This document shows positions 54,147 to 62,982 of a DNA stretch of 64,000 bases, one piece after another; positions within the stretch are counted from its first letter, which is position 1, and each line of letters opens with the position of its first letter. Below the pieces are notes generated by a model, which saw nothing but the letters and a program-made list of their open reading frames with translations, searched no databases and had not been told where the DNA came from. Position numbers and translations under genes: made by a program. The stretch covers positions 1 through 64,000 of the forward strand of contig CAITDI010000022.1 of the NCBI GenBank assembly GCA_903891095.1. The letters are read 5' to 3'. Origin of the DNA: an uncultured bacterium. Lineage in GTDB: Bacteria; Planctomycetota; Phycisphaerae; Phycisphaerales; SM1A02.

Positions 54147-55619
54147 ATGAGTCGTATCAGTTCCAACATTCCGTCGCTCATCGCTCAGCGCGTTCTGGGT
54201 AACCAGAACAAGGGTCTCGCCACGAGCCTTCAGCGCCTCGCAACCGGTACCCGCATCAACCGCGGCGCCGATGATCCGGCAGGCCTCATCGCCTCCGAGA
54301 ATCTCCGCGCCGAGAAGGCCGCGATCAACAGCGCGATCACCAACTCGCAGCGCGCCGACCAGGTCATGAACGTCGCCGAAGGTGGCCTCCAGGAAGTCTC
54401 GAACATGCTTGTCGAACTCCAGGGCCTCGTCGGCGCGACCGCCAACGAAGCAGGCGTCTCGCAGGAAGAGCGCGACGCGAATCAGCTCCAGATGGACTCG
54501 ATCCTTCAGACGATCGACCGCGTCGCCAACGCGACGAGCTTCCAGGGCACCAAGCTCCTGAACGGCAACTTCGACTACACGGTCAGCGGCCAGTCGGCCA
54601 ACCTGACGGACGTGACGATCAACGCTGCCAAGCTCTCCGACGCTGGCACCGCTCGTTCGGTCTCGGTCACCGTGCTCCAGTCTGCTCAGACCGGCGCAGT
54701 GTTCCTGTCGACCGGCGCGACCTTCGGTAACGGCGGCTCGGGCGAAGTTTCGTTCGAGATCACCGGCACCAAGGGCGTCCAGCAGTTCACCTTCGCCTCG
54801 GGCACCTCGCAGGCGAACATCCTCGCCGCGATCAACAGCTTCAAGGACTCGCTCGGCGTGTCTGCGATCCAGTCGACCGACGCTGCCCGCGTGCAGCTGA
54901 ACTCGACCGGCTACGGCTCGGATTCCTTCATCCGCGTCAAGGAGCTGTCGAACCAGAATGCGGGTACGTCCTTCATCTACGACGCGGTTGCCTCGGCAAG
55001 CGCGGTCGACGACCTCAAGGACTCCGGTCGCAACGCGACCGTCCTCATCAACGGTACCCAGGCCACTACGGACGGCCTGCGCGCCCGCGTCTCCAGCGAC
55101 GGCTTCGATGTCTCTGTGAGCATCGATGGCACGAGCGCCCTCAACGCGGTCGGTGCATCCACCACCTTCGCGATCACCAGCGGTGGCGCGAACTTCAACC
55201 TCTCGCCGTCGGTCAGCCTCGCCGGCAAGGTCTCGCTCGGTATTGAGACCGTCACCACGGGCAACCTCGGTGGCACCGCTTCGGGCTTCCTCTCCGACCT
55301 CAAGTCGGGCGGAACCGCGAACGTCCAGAACGGCGACCTCTCGAAGGCCCAGAGCATCATCGACTCGGCCATCAAGCAGGTCTCCAGCCTCCGCGGCCGC
55401 CTCGGTGCGTTCCAGAAGAACGTCGTCGGTTCGACCATCTCGAGCCTCGGCGTCGCCCTTGAGAACACCACGGCAGCTGAGAGCGCCATCCGCGATACCG
55501 ACTTCGCGTCGGAAACCGCGAGCATGACCCGCAATCAGATCCTGTCGCAGGCAGCGACCCAGTCGCTCGCCCTCGCGAACAGCGCCCCGCAGTCGATCCT
55601 CTCGCTCCTCCGCGGCTAA
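54147..55619 (+). CDS. fliC: Flagellin 2
   Basis: A 490-residue flagellin close in layout to flagellin 1 (shared QSAQTG.xFLS, DDPAGLI and RDTDFA(A/S)ETA..TR motifs) but clearly diverged. Codon choice looks more biased toward GGT, ACC and CTC than in neighbouring genes, as expected for an abundant protein. D0 helices at both ends are complete. It has its own leader and terminator, so it can be regulated separately from flagellin 1. Confidence 0.95.
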   Translation: MSRISSNIPSLIAQRVLGNQNKGLATSLQRLATGTRINRGADDPAGLIASENLRAEKAAINSAITNSQRADQVMNVAEGGLQEVSNMLVELQGLVGATANEAGVSQEERDANQLQMDSILQTIDRVANATSFQGTKLLNGNFDYTVSGQSANLTDVTINAAKLSDAGTARSVSVTVLQSAQTGAVFLSTGATFGNGGSGEVSFEITGTKGVQQFTFASGTSQANILAAINSFKDSLGVSAIQSTDAARVQLNSTGYGSDSFIRVKELSNQNAGTSFIYDAVASASAVDDLKDSGRNATVLINGTQATTDGLRARVSSDGFDVSVSIDGTSALNAVGASTTFAITSGGANFNLSPSVSLAGKVSLGIETVTTGNLGGTASGFLSDLKSGGTANVQNGDLSKAQSIIDSAIKQVSSLRGRLGAFQKNVVGSTISSLGVALENTTAAESAIRDTDFASETASMTRNQILSQAATQSLALANSAPQSILSLLRG

Positions 55620-55686
55620 ACACCCGGACAGCGAGGGGCGGAGGAGCCCCGACGGTTCTCCGAAGGGGTACAACACGAGAAAGAGG

Positions 55687-55720
55687 GGGCGGCCCGCAGG
55701 GGCCGCCCCTTTCTGTTTTT
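55687..55720 (+). terminator. Intrinsic terminator after flagellin 2
   Basis: A perfect 10-bp stem (55687-55696 with 55701-55710), loop GCAG, followed by TTTCTGTTTT. Its T-tract overlaps the promoter elements of the next transcript. Confidence 0.92.
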
Positions 55721-55748
55721 GACATGCCTGCCGATAAAAGTTATGGTC
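55712..55748 (+). promoter_or_regulatory. Sigma-28 promoter, with overlapping sigma-70 elements
   Basis: GCCGATAA at 55731-55738 is an exact sigma-28 -10 box. Eleven bases upstream stands TTCTGTTT (5 of 8 with TAAAGTTT). The same stretch also reads TTGACA (55720-55725), 17 bases, TATGGT (55743-55748) as a sigma-70 promoter. Either would start a rightward transcript near 55745-55755, just past the flagellin 2 terminator. Confidence 0.6.
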
Positions 55749-55885
55749 ACGACCGTTGGTCGCCGATATTTGCGGTCGCTGGGACAAATCTTCGGTGTTT
55801 TCACCAGATTGTCCTCGCCTCGCGCAGAACTCAGAGCATTGTCACTACTGGAGGGAGGGTCCCTCAAAGGGAGAGAGACCCTCAC

Positions 55886-56203
55886 ATGTTTGTAGAACGT
55901 GGAACCGCTGCGCGGCAAATGTCGCGTGGCAAAACTGCCTGGACTGTCCAGGTAGGAAATGGGGCATGGCGCCTCATGCAGTCCGCTGCAAATCGCCATG
56001 CGAAGCTTTTGCTCATTGTGGCAGTTTCACTGCCGGTGAGCGCGATCGGGCTGGGCGCAGGATCGCTCCTGAACTCAGCGCACGGTCAGAGTGAGTCCAA
56101 CGCGGTCGTTTCGTCCGTGCAGGAGCAATCCTCGCGCGTCCGCAGCGAGCCCATGGTGACCGGAGCTGCGATGCATGTCGCACTCTTCGTCCCGCGCAAC
56201 TGA
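55886..56203 (+). CDS. Small putative membrane protein
   Basis: A 105-residue ORF with one hydrophobic helix (LLLIVAVSLPVSAIGLGAG, about residues 42-60) and a polar C-terminus. The start ATG has GGGAGAGAGA upstream at Shine-Dalgarno distance. The leader (55745-55885) folds well: GGACAAATC near 55785 can pair with GATTGTCC near 55805, and a GAGGGT/ACCCTC hairpin with a TCCCTCAAAGGGA core precedes the start codon and carries several GGA. Codon use is less G+C-biased than in neighbours, so the ORF is uncertain. No family recognised. Confidence 0.45.
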   Translation: MFVERGTAARQMSRGKTAWTVQVGNGAWRLMQSAANRHAKLLLIVAVSLPVSAIGLGAGSLLNSAHGQSESNAVVSSVQEQSSRVRSEPMVTGAAMHVALFVPRN

Positions 56204-56540
56204 GGCTGTCTGGACAACAGACCTCGGTGATGGACAGCTCCGGAGGTTGGGAGATAGTCCAAAAGGACGTCCTTGCACTCGCTGTAAGGACACGACGGAT
56301 AAGACAGGGACAACTGGGACTCACATACTTAGCGACTCCAGGCTCAGGGACAATTTGCCTGGACGTCTTCTCCGAGGGAGGGACTCGTCGCGAGCCGCAA
56401 GGCGCCGCGCTACAAGAACCCGAAGAGAAAACTATGGAGTGTCCGTCGTATCCGGATCAAGGCGTGGGACCGCCGAGATCCGACTCCCAAATCTCGAATC
56501 GAGGCTCCGCTGGTTTCCAGCGGGGCCTCGGTTCTTTTTA
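56204..56540 (+). ncRNA. Candidate CsrA-sequestering RNA (CsrB/RsmZ-like)
   Basis: From 56206 to 56470 I count 16 GGA triplets in 265 bases, several times the density of ordinary sequence. At least six lie in hairpin loops: CTGT-CTGGACA-ACAG (56206-56220), CTCC-GGAGGTTG-GGAG (56238-56253), CAG-GGACAA-CTG (56305-56316), CCAGGC-(13-base loop with AGGGA)-GCCTGG (56338-56362), CGAG-GGAGGGA-CTCG (56373-56387) and GGCG-TGGGAC-CGCC (56461-56474). An intrinsic terminator closes the segment. This is the architecture of CsrB/RsmZ RNAs, which titrate CsrA. csrA lies 4.3 kb upstream. The 5' end is not defined; the transcript may begin at the 55712-55748 promoter. Confidence 0.5.
56500..56540 (+). terminator. 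Strong intrinsic terminator of the GGA-rich RNA
   Basis: A 14-bp stem (56500-56513 with 56517-56530, one wobble), loop TTT, followed by GTTCTTTTT. It closes the GGA-rich segment. Confidence 0.92.
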
Positions 56541-56578
56541 CTGCCTCGGTTCTTTTTACTGCCTCGGTTCTTTTTAGT
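56525..56578 (+). repeat. 18-bp triplication of a terminator tail
   Basis: GCCTCGGTTCTTTTTACT is repeated at 56525, 56543 and 56561 (last copy ends AGT). The unit is the right arm end plus the T-tract of the terminator at 56500-56540. The rest of the gap to 56781 shows only a GCGGTT/AACCGC hairpin near 56733-56750. Confidence 0.92.
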
Positions 56579-56781
56579 ACCTCAGGTTCCTTTGAAAGTC
56601 TTCGGCTGTCTTTGGAGCGCTTTGGCGCCATTTCGCGCAGCCGAGTGAGCTGAGTTGCCTGCCGTCCTGCCCATCGCTCTGCACTGTTTGGTCCGTCGCG
56701 CCGATGTACGTTCCGTGCCGGGGTGCGTCAGAGCGGTTGCGGTAACCGCCGACGTACGCGATTGCTCACCGGGAATCTTGC

Positions 56782-57360
56782 ATGCAGCAGGGTGTACTCA
56801 CAGGACTCCTCAAGCGCGCAGCCGACGGCGACGCCGATGCCGCTGGCGAGGTCTGGTCGTTGGTCTATCGCGACATCCGCGCGATGGCTGCCAGCGCGAT
56901 CGCCGGTGAGGCCCGCCGCGGCGAGTTTGAACCCACGCTTGTCGTAAACGAGGTCTACCTCCGCATCGCCGCACAACCTGCGCGCAAGTGGGAATCGCGC
57001 CGCCACTTCTTTGGCGCGGTCGCCCGCGCGATGGAACAGTTCCTGATCGACACCGCGCGCAACTTCTCGCGCAAGAAGCGGACCGCGATGTTTGTCGACG
57101 CGAGCGTTGCCGAGCTCACCGCGACCCTCGAGAACGAGCCGCAGCGCACCGGCGAGGATGCCATCAAGCTGATCCAGCAGGTCGCGCGCCTCGAGAAGGA
57201 ATCATCCGGCGCCGCGGAAGTCGTCCGCCTTCGCTACGTCTTCGGCCTGACCAATCAGCAGGTCGCCGCCGCGCTCGGGATCTCCGAGTCCGAGGTGGCG
57301 AATCTGGTGCGCTTCGGGCGTGCCTTCATTTCCGACGCCATGCGTCGCGACGAGGAGTGA
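56782..57360 (+). CDS. ECF sigma factor coupled to a Ser/Thr kinase
   Basis: A 192-residue sigma factor of the ECF group typical of planctomycetes and other kinase-linked systems. Region 2 (LVVNEVYLRIAAQ, ESRRHFFGAVARAMEQFLIDTAR) and region 4 (VVRLRYVFGLTNQQVAAALGISESEV) are complete. The stop is 1 bp from the kinase start. In such pairs phosphorylation of the sigma factor is thought to control its activity in place of an anti-sigma factor. Confidence 0.9.
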   Translation: MQQGVLTGLLKRAADGDADAAGEVWSLVYRDIRAMAASAIAGEARRGEFEPTLVVNEVYLRIAAQPARKWESRRHFFGAVARAMEQFLIDTARNFSRKKRTAMFVDASVAELTATLENEPQRTGEDAIKLIQQVARLEKESSGAAEVVRLRYVFGLTNQQVAAALGISESEVANLVRFGRAFISDAMRRDEE

Positions 57361-57361
57361 C

Positions 57362-59515
57362 ATGGTCGAGCCGTTGCCGCCGCTCGAACAGATCTTCATG
57401 CGAGCCGTCGGGCTTCGTGGGCATGAACGCGACATGTTCGTTGCCGAGATCGCCGCGACGAGTCCGGCGACCGCGGCGAGGCTTGCGGCGCTGCTCGCGG
57501 CGGATGCCGCTCAGGATTCCGAGCACACGCGGCGCGGCGAGGATGCGCTCGTCACCATCCGCTCGACGGCCGGCGTGCTCGGCGATGCGGGCATCCTGAC
57601 CGGGCGAAAGATCGGTGGATTCCAGGTCGGCGACCTGATCGGGCAGGGCGGTAGCGGCGCGGTCTATCGTGCAAAGCAGCTGCGCCCCGCGCGCGAAGTC
57701 GCCTTCAAGGCGCTGCGCCCCGAGCTCGCGGGCGCCAAGGTCCGGCGCCGATTCGAGCTCGAGGCCGAGCACATGGGCCTGCTTTCGCACCCGAACATCG
57801 CAAGCGTGATCGCCGCGGGCTTTGACGATGAGGCGCGCGTCTCGTGGATGGCCGTCGAGTACGTGCCGAACGCACGATCGATCGTGCGCGCCGCGGAATC
57901 GCGCGCGGTTGGACTCGCCGGAAGGCTCGAACTGCTGCGGACCGCGTGCGCTGCCGTTTCCGCCGCACACGCGAAGGGCGTGCTTCATCGCGATCTCAAG
58001 CCATCCAACATCCTCGTCGGAGAAGACGGCGTGGTGAAGGTGATCGACTTCGGACTCGCGCGCGCACTTGCGGGCGTCGATGAGCGATCCGCCGCGACCG
58101 AGACGGGTGAGATCATCGGCACGCTGCTCTACATGAGCCCCGAGCAGTGCACGGGCGATCCGCGCGCCACCGACGTGCGGTCGGACGTCTTTGCGCTCGG
58201 CGCCGTGCTCTACGAACTGCTGACGGGCAAGGCCCCGCGCGAATTCGACGGTCTCGCCGTGCATGCCGCGATCCTTTCGGTCGCCGAGCACGACGTGCCT
58301 GTGCCGAGCAAGCTCAACCCGGAAGTCTCTCGCGACCTCGATGCCGTCGTGGCGATGGCTTGCGCGCGCGATCCGCAGTCTCGGTACGCATCGGTGCGCG
58401 AACTCTCCGACGATCTCGACCGCGTGCTTGCCGGCGAGCCTGTGCACGCGCGGCCGCCGGGCAGACTCCGCAAGCTGCGATCTTGGATCCGCCGCGAGCC
58501 TGCGCTTGCCGCGGCGACGGGGCTCTCTGCGGCGGCGATCCTCGCGCTGGTCGCGGGATCGTTCATCTATGCGAGCAGCAAGCGCGAGGAGGCCGAGCGC
58601 ATCAGCGCCATCTCGCGCCACGTGAAGGACCAGCTTGTTCCTGCCGCGATGGCGCTGCGGCTCACGCAGGACGCCCCGCGCGTCCGCGAGATCGGCCAGG
58701 CGGCCTATGACATGAGCGCGCTCGTGAATGGCGTCGAGGACGAGGAGACCGCGCACATCGCGGTAAAGCTCTCCGAGGCGTGGCTCAAGGGCGACGGCGC
58801 CGATCCCAAGGAAAGCGAGAACTGGGCGCGCATCGCCGAGCAAGGCGCGACCGTCGCGAGCGGCGCCAACAGCACGACCGCGGTCGAGGCGCGATGCCTG
58901 CAGGCGTGGGCGCTGGTCAAGCGCGCCGCGCAGGCGCGCGAGCATCGCGAGGAACTGCAGGCCGCCGCGCGCGCAAGGTTGCTCGAGCTGCTTCCCGTGG
59001 TCGATGCGCGCGACGACGTCGACGTGACGAGCGACTGCCTCGGCGCTTTGGGCGAGTATGCCGAGGCCGATGGCGACGCCGCGCAGGCGACCGAGTACTA
59101 CCGTCGTGCCATCGCGCGGACGACCCGCATCCGCGGCGCGAACGACGAGGCAACCGTGCAGACCCGCAGCTACCTCGTCGACACGCTGCGAAAGCAGAAG
59201 CGGTGGCGTGAGGCGCTGGCAGAGCTCGATGCACTCCTGCTCATCCAGCGCGAGCACGAGCGGGGATTCTCGCCGTGGACCGTGCGATTCGCGATGCAGC
59301 GGGGCGAGGTGCTGCTTGAGCTCGACGACCTGAAGAACGCCGAGCGCCAGTTGATCGAGGCCGACATCCTCGTGCGCGATCACATCGGTCCCGCGCACGC
59401 GATGCGCAACCACGTGCGCGCGTACCTGCGCGCGGCGCTCGAGAAGCAGGACCGCGCCGACGAAGCGCGCCGCCTCTGGGGCGAGGTGGATGCCAGCACG
59501 TCGGACGCCCGTTAG
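57362..59515 (+). CDS. Membrane Ser/Thr protein kinase with extracytoplasmic TPR region
   Basis: A 717-residue Hanks-type kinase. P-loop GQGGSGAVY (94-102), K116, HRDLKPSN (D211), DFG (229-231) and MSPEQ are intact, so it should be active. One membrane helix (about 381-404) is followed by a 310-residue TPR-rich region outside the membrane that could sense partners. The first 80 residues, before the kinase, are helical. The start at 57362 directly follows the sigma-factor stop, supporting a signalling pair. Its stop overlaps the convergent gene by 4 bp. Confidence 0.92.
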   Translation: MVEPLPPLEQIFMRAVGLRGHERDMFVAEIAATSPATAARLAALLAADAAQDSEHTRRGEDALVTIRSTAGVLGDAGILTGRKIGGFQVGDLIGQGGSGAVYRAKQLRPAREVAFKALRPELAGAKVRRRFELEAEHMGLLSHPNIASVIAAGFDDEARVSWMAVEYVPNARSIVRAAESRAVGLAGRLELLRTACAAVSAAHAKGVLHRDLKPSNILVGEDGVVKVIDFGLARALAGVDERSAATETGEIIGTLLYMSPEQCTGDPRATDVRSDVFALGAVLYELLTGKAPREFDGLAVHAAILSVAEHDVPVPSKLNPEVSRDLDAVVAMACARDPQSRYASVRELSDDLDRVLAGEPVHARPPGRLRKLRSWIRREPALAAATGLSAAAILALVAGSFIYASSKREEAERISAISRHVKDQLVPAAMALRLTQDAPRVREIGQAAYDMSALVNGVEDEETAHIAVKLSEAWLKGDGADPKESENWARIAEQGATVASGANSTTAVEARCLQAWALVKRAAQAREHREELQAAARARLLELLPVVDARDDVDVTSDCLGALGEYAEADGDAAQATEYYRRAIARTTRIRGANDEATVQTRSYLVDTLRKQKRWREALAELDALLLIQREHERGFSPWTVRFAMQRGEVLLELDDLKNAERQLIEADILVRDHIGPAHAMRNHVRAYLRAALEKQDRADEARRLWGEVDASTSDAR

Positions 59516-61206
59516 CGCGTCGTCGCCGGCGTCTCGCGGATCGCCATGATTTCCCGAGCATTGCGGTGGTACAGCGCGCCATCGGCGTACGACGGCCCGC
59601 TCATGGACCACGTGTCGCCGAGCGGCCCGAGGTCACTGACGGACAGCAGCGCGCGAGCGTCGAGCGCCGCGGCCTTCGTGTCGATCACGTAGGTCACGCC
59701 AAGCGCCGTCGTGATGTAGAGCTTGTCGCCAAGCACGACGGGCGACGGGAAGAACGCGTCGATTTCCCAGCCGTCTGTGCGCGAGCGGTCCTCGTCTGCG
59801 ATCTCGATGCCGCGGTCGTCGACGGTCTTGGTGCGCAGCGATTCGCCGTAGCGAAAGATGTCCTTCGCACCCGGCTCGCGCGCGACGCCGACGGGCAACT
59901 CGAGATACTCCACGCGGCCGGTCTCGACATGCACGCGTCCGAGCGCGTGGGCGGGGCCGCTGTGTCCAGGCGGCGCGTAGCCGTTGCGGCGATTGTTGGT
60001 CGTGCAGAGGAACCAGTGGTAGCCGTTGGCAACGATGTTCGCGTGCCACTCGGGAAGCACGTGCAGCGACTCGCCGGCCGCGAGCGGGTACGACGGATCG
60101 TCGAGCTTGCGGATGTTCGCGTCGGCGAACAGCTGGTAGCCGTGACCTGCCGCGCTGTAGCGGCGGACGTCCGCCGTGCGCGCGAGCGGTTGCTCGCGCA
60201 CGAGCGCGCCGGTCGACGCATCGAGCACGACGTGCGCTTCCTCGGGCGCGTTGCGGAACCAGTACGCGTACTTCTCGTCGAAATGCAGCGTGTACAGCGC
60301 CATCCAGGTCGTGCCGTCGAGCGGCGCGTGTTCGCTGGCAGCGGGCGAGAAGCGCCAGATCGCCTTGCCTTCCTCGCCCTTCGCGAGGCTGATCATGCTG
60401 AGGCCGATGGGCGTCTCGGGAACTCCGTGCGGTCCGCCTCGGCCGACGAGCACCGCGCGTCGGCCATCCGCGAGCGTGCCCATGCAGGGAGTGCAGTAGA
60501 ACGTGCACGCGTCTTCGGCGATCCAACGCAATCTCCCCGTGGTCTTGTCGAACGCCTGCAGGTAGTTCCACTCGGCCTTCGCGGGATCGCGCTGGCGTGC
60601 GTCGTCGGCAAGCGGCGCGACGATCAGGATGTCGTCGCCCGCGAGGATCGGTTCGCACTGGCGGTTGAACGGAAAGTGCTCGGGCTGCGTGGGAAAGCCC
60701 TGTCGCCAGAGCTCGTGTCCATCGTGGTCGTAGCACGCGATCAGTCCGCCCGAGTTGAAGAACCACACGCGCGACTCGTCGGCGATCGGCGTCCAGGACG
60801 TCGAGTCGCTGAACGCGTAGAGCTGCGGGCTCGCGCGCCCGCCCTTGAGCGAGACGCTCCAGAGCAGCTTGCCCGTCGCGCGGTCGAGCGCGTGGCAGAG
60901 GACTTCGTTCGACTGGCGCGGCGCGTTCGGATCCTGTCTCGCGAAGGTCTCGATGAAGAGCTTGTCGCGCGTGACCGCGATGCCGCCTTGGCCGGCGTTC
61001 GGAAGCGGCGTGCGCCACGCGATGTTCTCGTTGCGCGCGGCGCTCCAGGAGGCCGGCGCCGCTGCGGCGTTGGCCTTCCATGTCGCATCCGGGCCCGCCG
61101 CCTGCGGCCAGACGCGCGTCTCGCTCGAGCCCATCGACGCGCAACCGACGAGCAGGAGCAGCGGGGCGGAACAACTGGCGACGAGGAGGCGGAGTGTGTG
61201 ATGCAT
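59512..61206 (-). CDS. PQQ-type beta-propeller lipoprotein
   Basis: A 564-residue lipoprotein (LLLLVGC lipobox near residue 22). The body has recurring PQQ-like blades such as ALDRATGKLLWSVSLKG and AFDKTTGRLRWIAED. No catalytic site is visible, so it may bind a ligand or act as a scaffold, as BamB-like proteins do; it is longer than BamB. The start MHHTLRL gives a proper signal peptide. It lies between the kinase operon (convergent) and a co-directional ABC operon 44 bp away. Confidence 0.83.
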   Translation of the reverse strand: MHHTLRLLVASCSAPLLLLVGCASMGSSETRVWPQAAGPDATWKANAAAAPASWSAARNENIAWRTPLPNAGQGGIAVTRDKLFIETFARQDPNAPRQSNEVLCHALDRATGKLLWSVSLKGGRASPQLYAFSDSTSWTPIADESRVWFFNSGGLIACYDHDGHELWRQGFPTQPEHFPFNRQCEPILAGDDILIVAPLADDARQRDPAKAEWNYLQAFDKTTGRLRWIAEDACTFYCTPCMGTLADGRRAVLVGRGGPHGVPETPIGLSMISLAKGEEGKAIWRFSPAASEHAPLDGTTWMALYTLHFDEKYAYWFRNAPEEAHVVLDASTGALVREQPLARTADVRRYSAAGHGYQLFADANIRKLDDPSYPLAAGESLHVLPEWHANIVANGYHWFLCTTNNRRNGYAPPGHSGPAHALGRVHVETGRVEYLELPVGVAREPGAKDIFRYGESLRTKTVDDRGIEIADEDRSRTDGWEIDAFFPSPVVLGDKLYITTALGVTYVIDTKAAALDARALLSVSDLGPLGDTWSMSGPSYADGALYHRNAREIMAIRETPATTR

Positions 61207-61250
61207 CGCGATATCTCGGCTGAAATCTGCGGAAACGCGCTGGCCCGCCG

Positions 61251-62063
61251 TCACCTGTACTGCGCCGCGACCATCGCGCACGCATCGTCGTCGAAGCGAT
61301 CGTCGCGCCGCATCTGGCTGAAGAGCGCGAGCAGGTCGGACTCCATCAGCTGGCGCTTCTCGCTGCCGGACACGTCGAGGTACACGCGGCCACGGTGCAT
61401 CGCGATCAGGCGGTCGCCGAGCGACGCGGCCTGCTGCATCGAGTGCGTGACCATGATCGTGGTCGAGCTTGAGCGCGCGACGAGTCGCGTGGTGAGACCG
61501 ATCACGAGTTCGGCGCTGCGCGGATCGAGCGCCGCCGTGTGCTCGTCGAGCATGAGCACCTTGGGATTCGTGAGTGTCGCCATGAGCAGCGTGATCGACT
61601 GGCGCTGGCCGCCCGAGAGGAGGCCGATCGGATCGTCGAGCCGGTTCTCGAGCCCGAGGCCGATCTGCGCGAGAAGCTCGCGCCACGCACCGCGCTTTGC
61701 GCCGCGCAGGAGCGGCGCGAGCGTGCGCGGCTTGCCGCGCTTCGACGCGAGCGCGAGGTTCTCCGCGACGGTGAGTTCCGGCGAGGTGCCCGCGAAGGGA
61801 TCCTGGAACACGCGGCCGACGACCTGCGCGCGGCGATGTTCGGGCCAGCGCGTGATGTCGGTGCCGTCGACGGAGATCGATCCCGCATCGAGCTCGAATG
61901 CGCCTGAAATCGCGCCTTGCAGCGTGCTCTTTCCAGAGCCGTTCGTGCCGATCACGACCGTGAACGATCCCGGCGCGAACTCGAGCGTCACGCCGCCAAG
62001 CGCGCGGACTTCGTTCGCGGTGCCGGGATTGAAGGTCTTTCGAACGCCGTCAAGCCGGAGCAT
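61251..62063 (-). CDS. ABC transporter ATPase, importer type
   Basis: A 270-residue ATPase with Walker A GTNGSGKST (about residue 39), signature LLSGGQRQ, Walker B VLMLDEHTA and an H-loop (VTHSMQQA). Together with the permease that overlaps it by 14 bp it resembles the ABC systems annotated for tryptophan/tyrosine-like or other uncharacterised uptake (BPD_transp_2 permease class). No substrate-binding protein is in the window. C-terminal residues are acidic and have no known regulatory domain. Confidence 0.87.
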   Translation of the reverse strand: MLRLDGVRKTFNPGTANEVRALGGVTLEFAPGSFTVVIGTNGSGKSTLQGAISGAFELDAGSISVDGTDITRWPEHRRAQVVGRVFQDPFAGTSPELTVAENLALASKRGKPRTLAPLLRGAKRGAWRELLAQIGLGLENRLDDPIGLLSGGQRQSITLLMATLTNPKVLMLDEHTAALDPRSAELVIGLTTRLVARSSSTTIMVTHSMQQAASLGDRLIAMHRGRVYLDVSGSEKRQLMESDLLALFSQMRRDDRFDDDACAMVAAQYR

Positions 62064-62982
62064 GCGCGCCTCGCTTTCGCCCGAGCGACTTGATCCATCC
62101 TGGCCCGACGATCGCAGCGAGCACCACGACCGCGGTCACGAGCTTGAGGTCGTTCGCATCGAGGCCCATGCGGATCGCGAGCGCCACGAGCAGTCGGAAC
62201 AGCACCGCGCCGATGACCGCGCCCGCCACCGCGAGGCTGACCGAGCGCACGTTGCCGACGAGCGATTGCCCGAGGATCACGCTGGCGAGTCCGAGGACGA
62301 TCACGCCGATACCCATCTGCGCATCGGCAAACGCCTGCATCTGCGCGAAGAGCGCGCCCGAGAGCGCGACGAGGCCGTTGGACAAGGCGAGTCCGAGCAC
62401 GAGCATGCGGTCGGTGCTCGTGCCGAGCGCGCGCAGCATGCGCGCGTTGTCGCCCGTTGCGCGCATCGCCGCGCCGAGCTCGGTCTTGAGGAAGAGGACC
62501 AGCGCGATCGCGGTGATCGCGGCGATCACGACGGTGGTCGCGAGGATCCCGAGGTCCTGCGAAGGCACGCTGCGACCGAGGATCGCCGTCTCGCGGCCGA
62601 ACGTGCGCACCGCGAGCTCCTCGAGCGGGCTGAACAGCGTGCGCGCGGTGATCGGCGTGTTGCTCGAGCCCATCACGCGCAGGTTGACCGAGTAGAGCGC
62701 GGTCATCACCAGGATTCCCGCAAGCAGCGCGTTGACCTTGAAGCGCACGTGGATCACGCCCGTGCACAGGCCCGCGAGCGCGCCGGCGATCATGCCGGCG
62801 ACCGTGGCCGCGAGCGGATTCCATCCGTGCTTGAGCAGCGTCGCGACGACGGCTGCGCCGAGCGTGAACGATCCGTCGGCCGTGATGTCGGGCACCTGGA
62901 ACACGCGGAACGAAAGGTAGATGCCCAGCGCGAGGATCGCGAAGATCAATCCGATCGCGAGGGTGGCGACAAGCAGGCTCAT
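62050..62982 (-). CDS. ABC transporter permease, BPD_transp_2 type
   Basis: A 310-residue permease with 8-9 hydrophobic helices, of the branched-chain/sugar class (motif GLALSNGLVALSGALFAQMQ and a Gly-rich core). It belongs with the following ATPase. The start MSLLVAT overlaps the stop of the upstream STAS-type gene by 4 bp (ATGA), so the three genes form one operon. Substrate unknown. Confidence 0.86.
   Translation of the reverse strand: MSLLVATLAIGLIFAILALGIYLSFRVFQVPDITADGSFTLGAAVVATLLKHGWNPLAATVAGMIAGALAGLCTGVIHVRFKVNALLAGILVMTALYSVNLRVMGSSNTPITARTLFSPLEELAVRTFGRETAILGRSVPSQDLGILATTVVIAAITAIALVLFLKTELGAAMRATGDNARMLRALGTSTDRMLVLGLALSNGLVALSGALFAQMQAFADAQMGIGVIVLGLASVILGQSLVGNVRSVSLAVAGAVIGAVLFRLLVALAIRMGLDANDLKLVTAVVVLAAIVGPGWIKSLGRKRGAHAPA

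Noticed and set aside
56227-56577. 116-residue ORF through the GGA-rich segment
   Set aside because: Its end is just the translated terminator-tail repeat (GSFYCL three times) and codon use is unlike the genome; the RNA reading explains the segment better.
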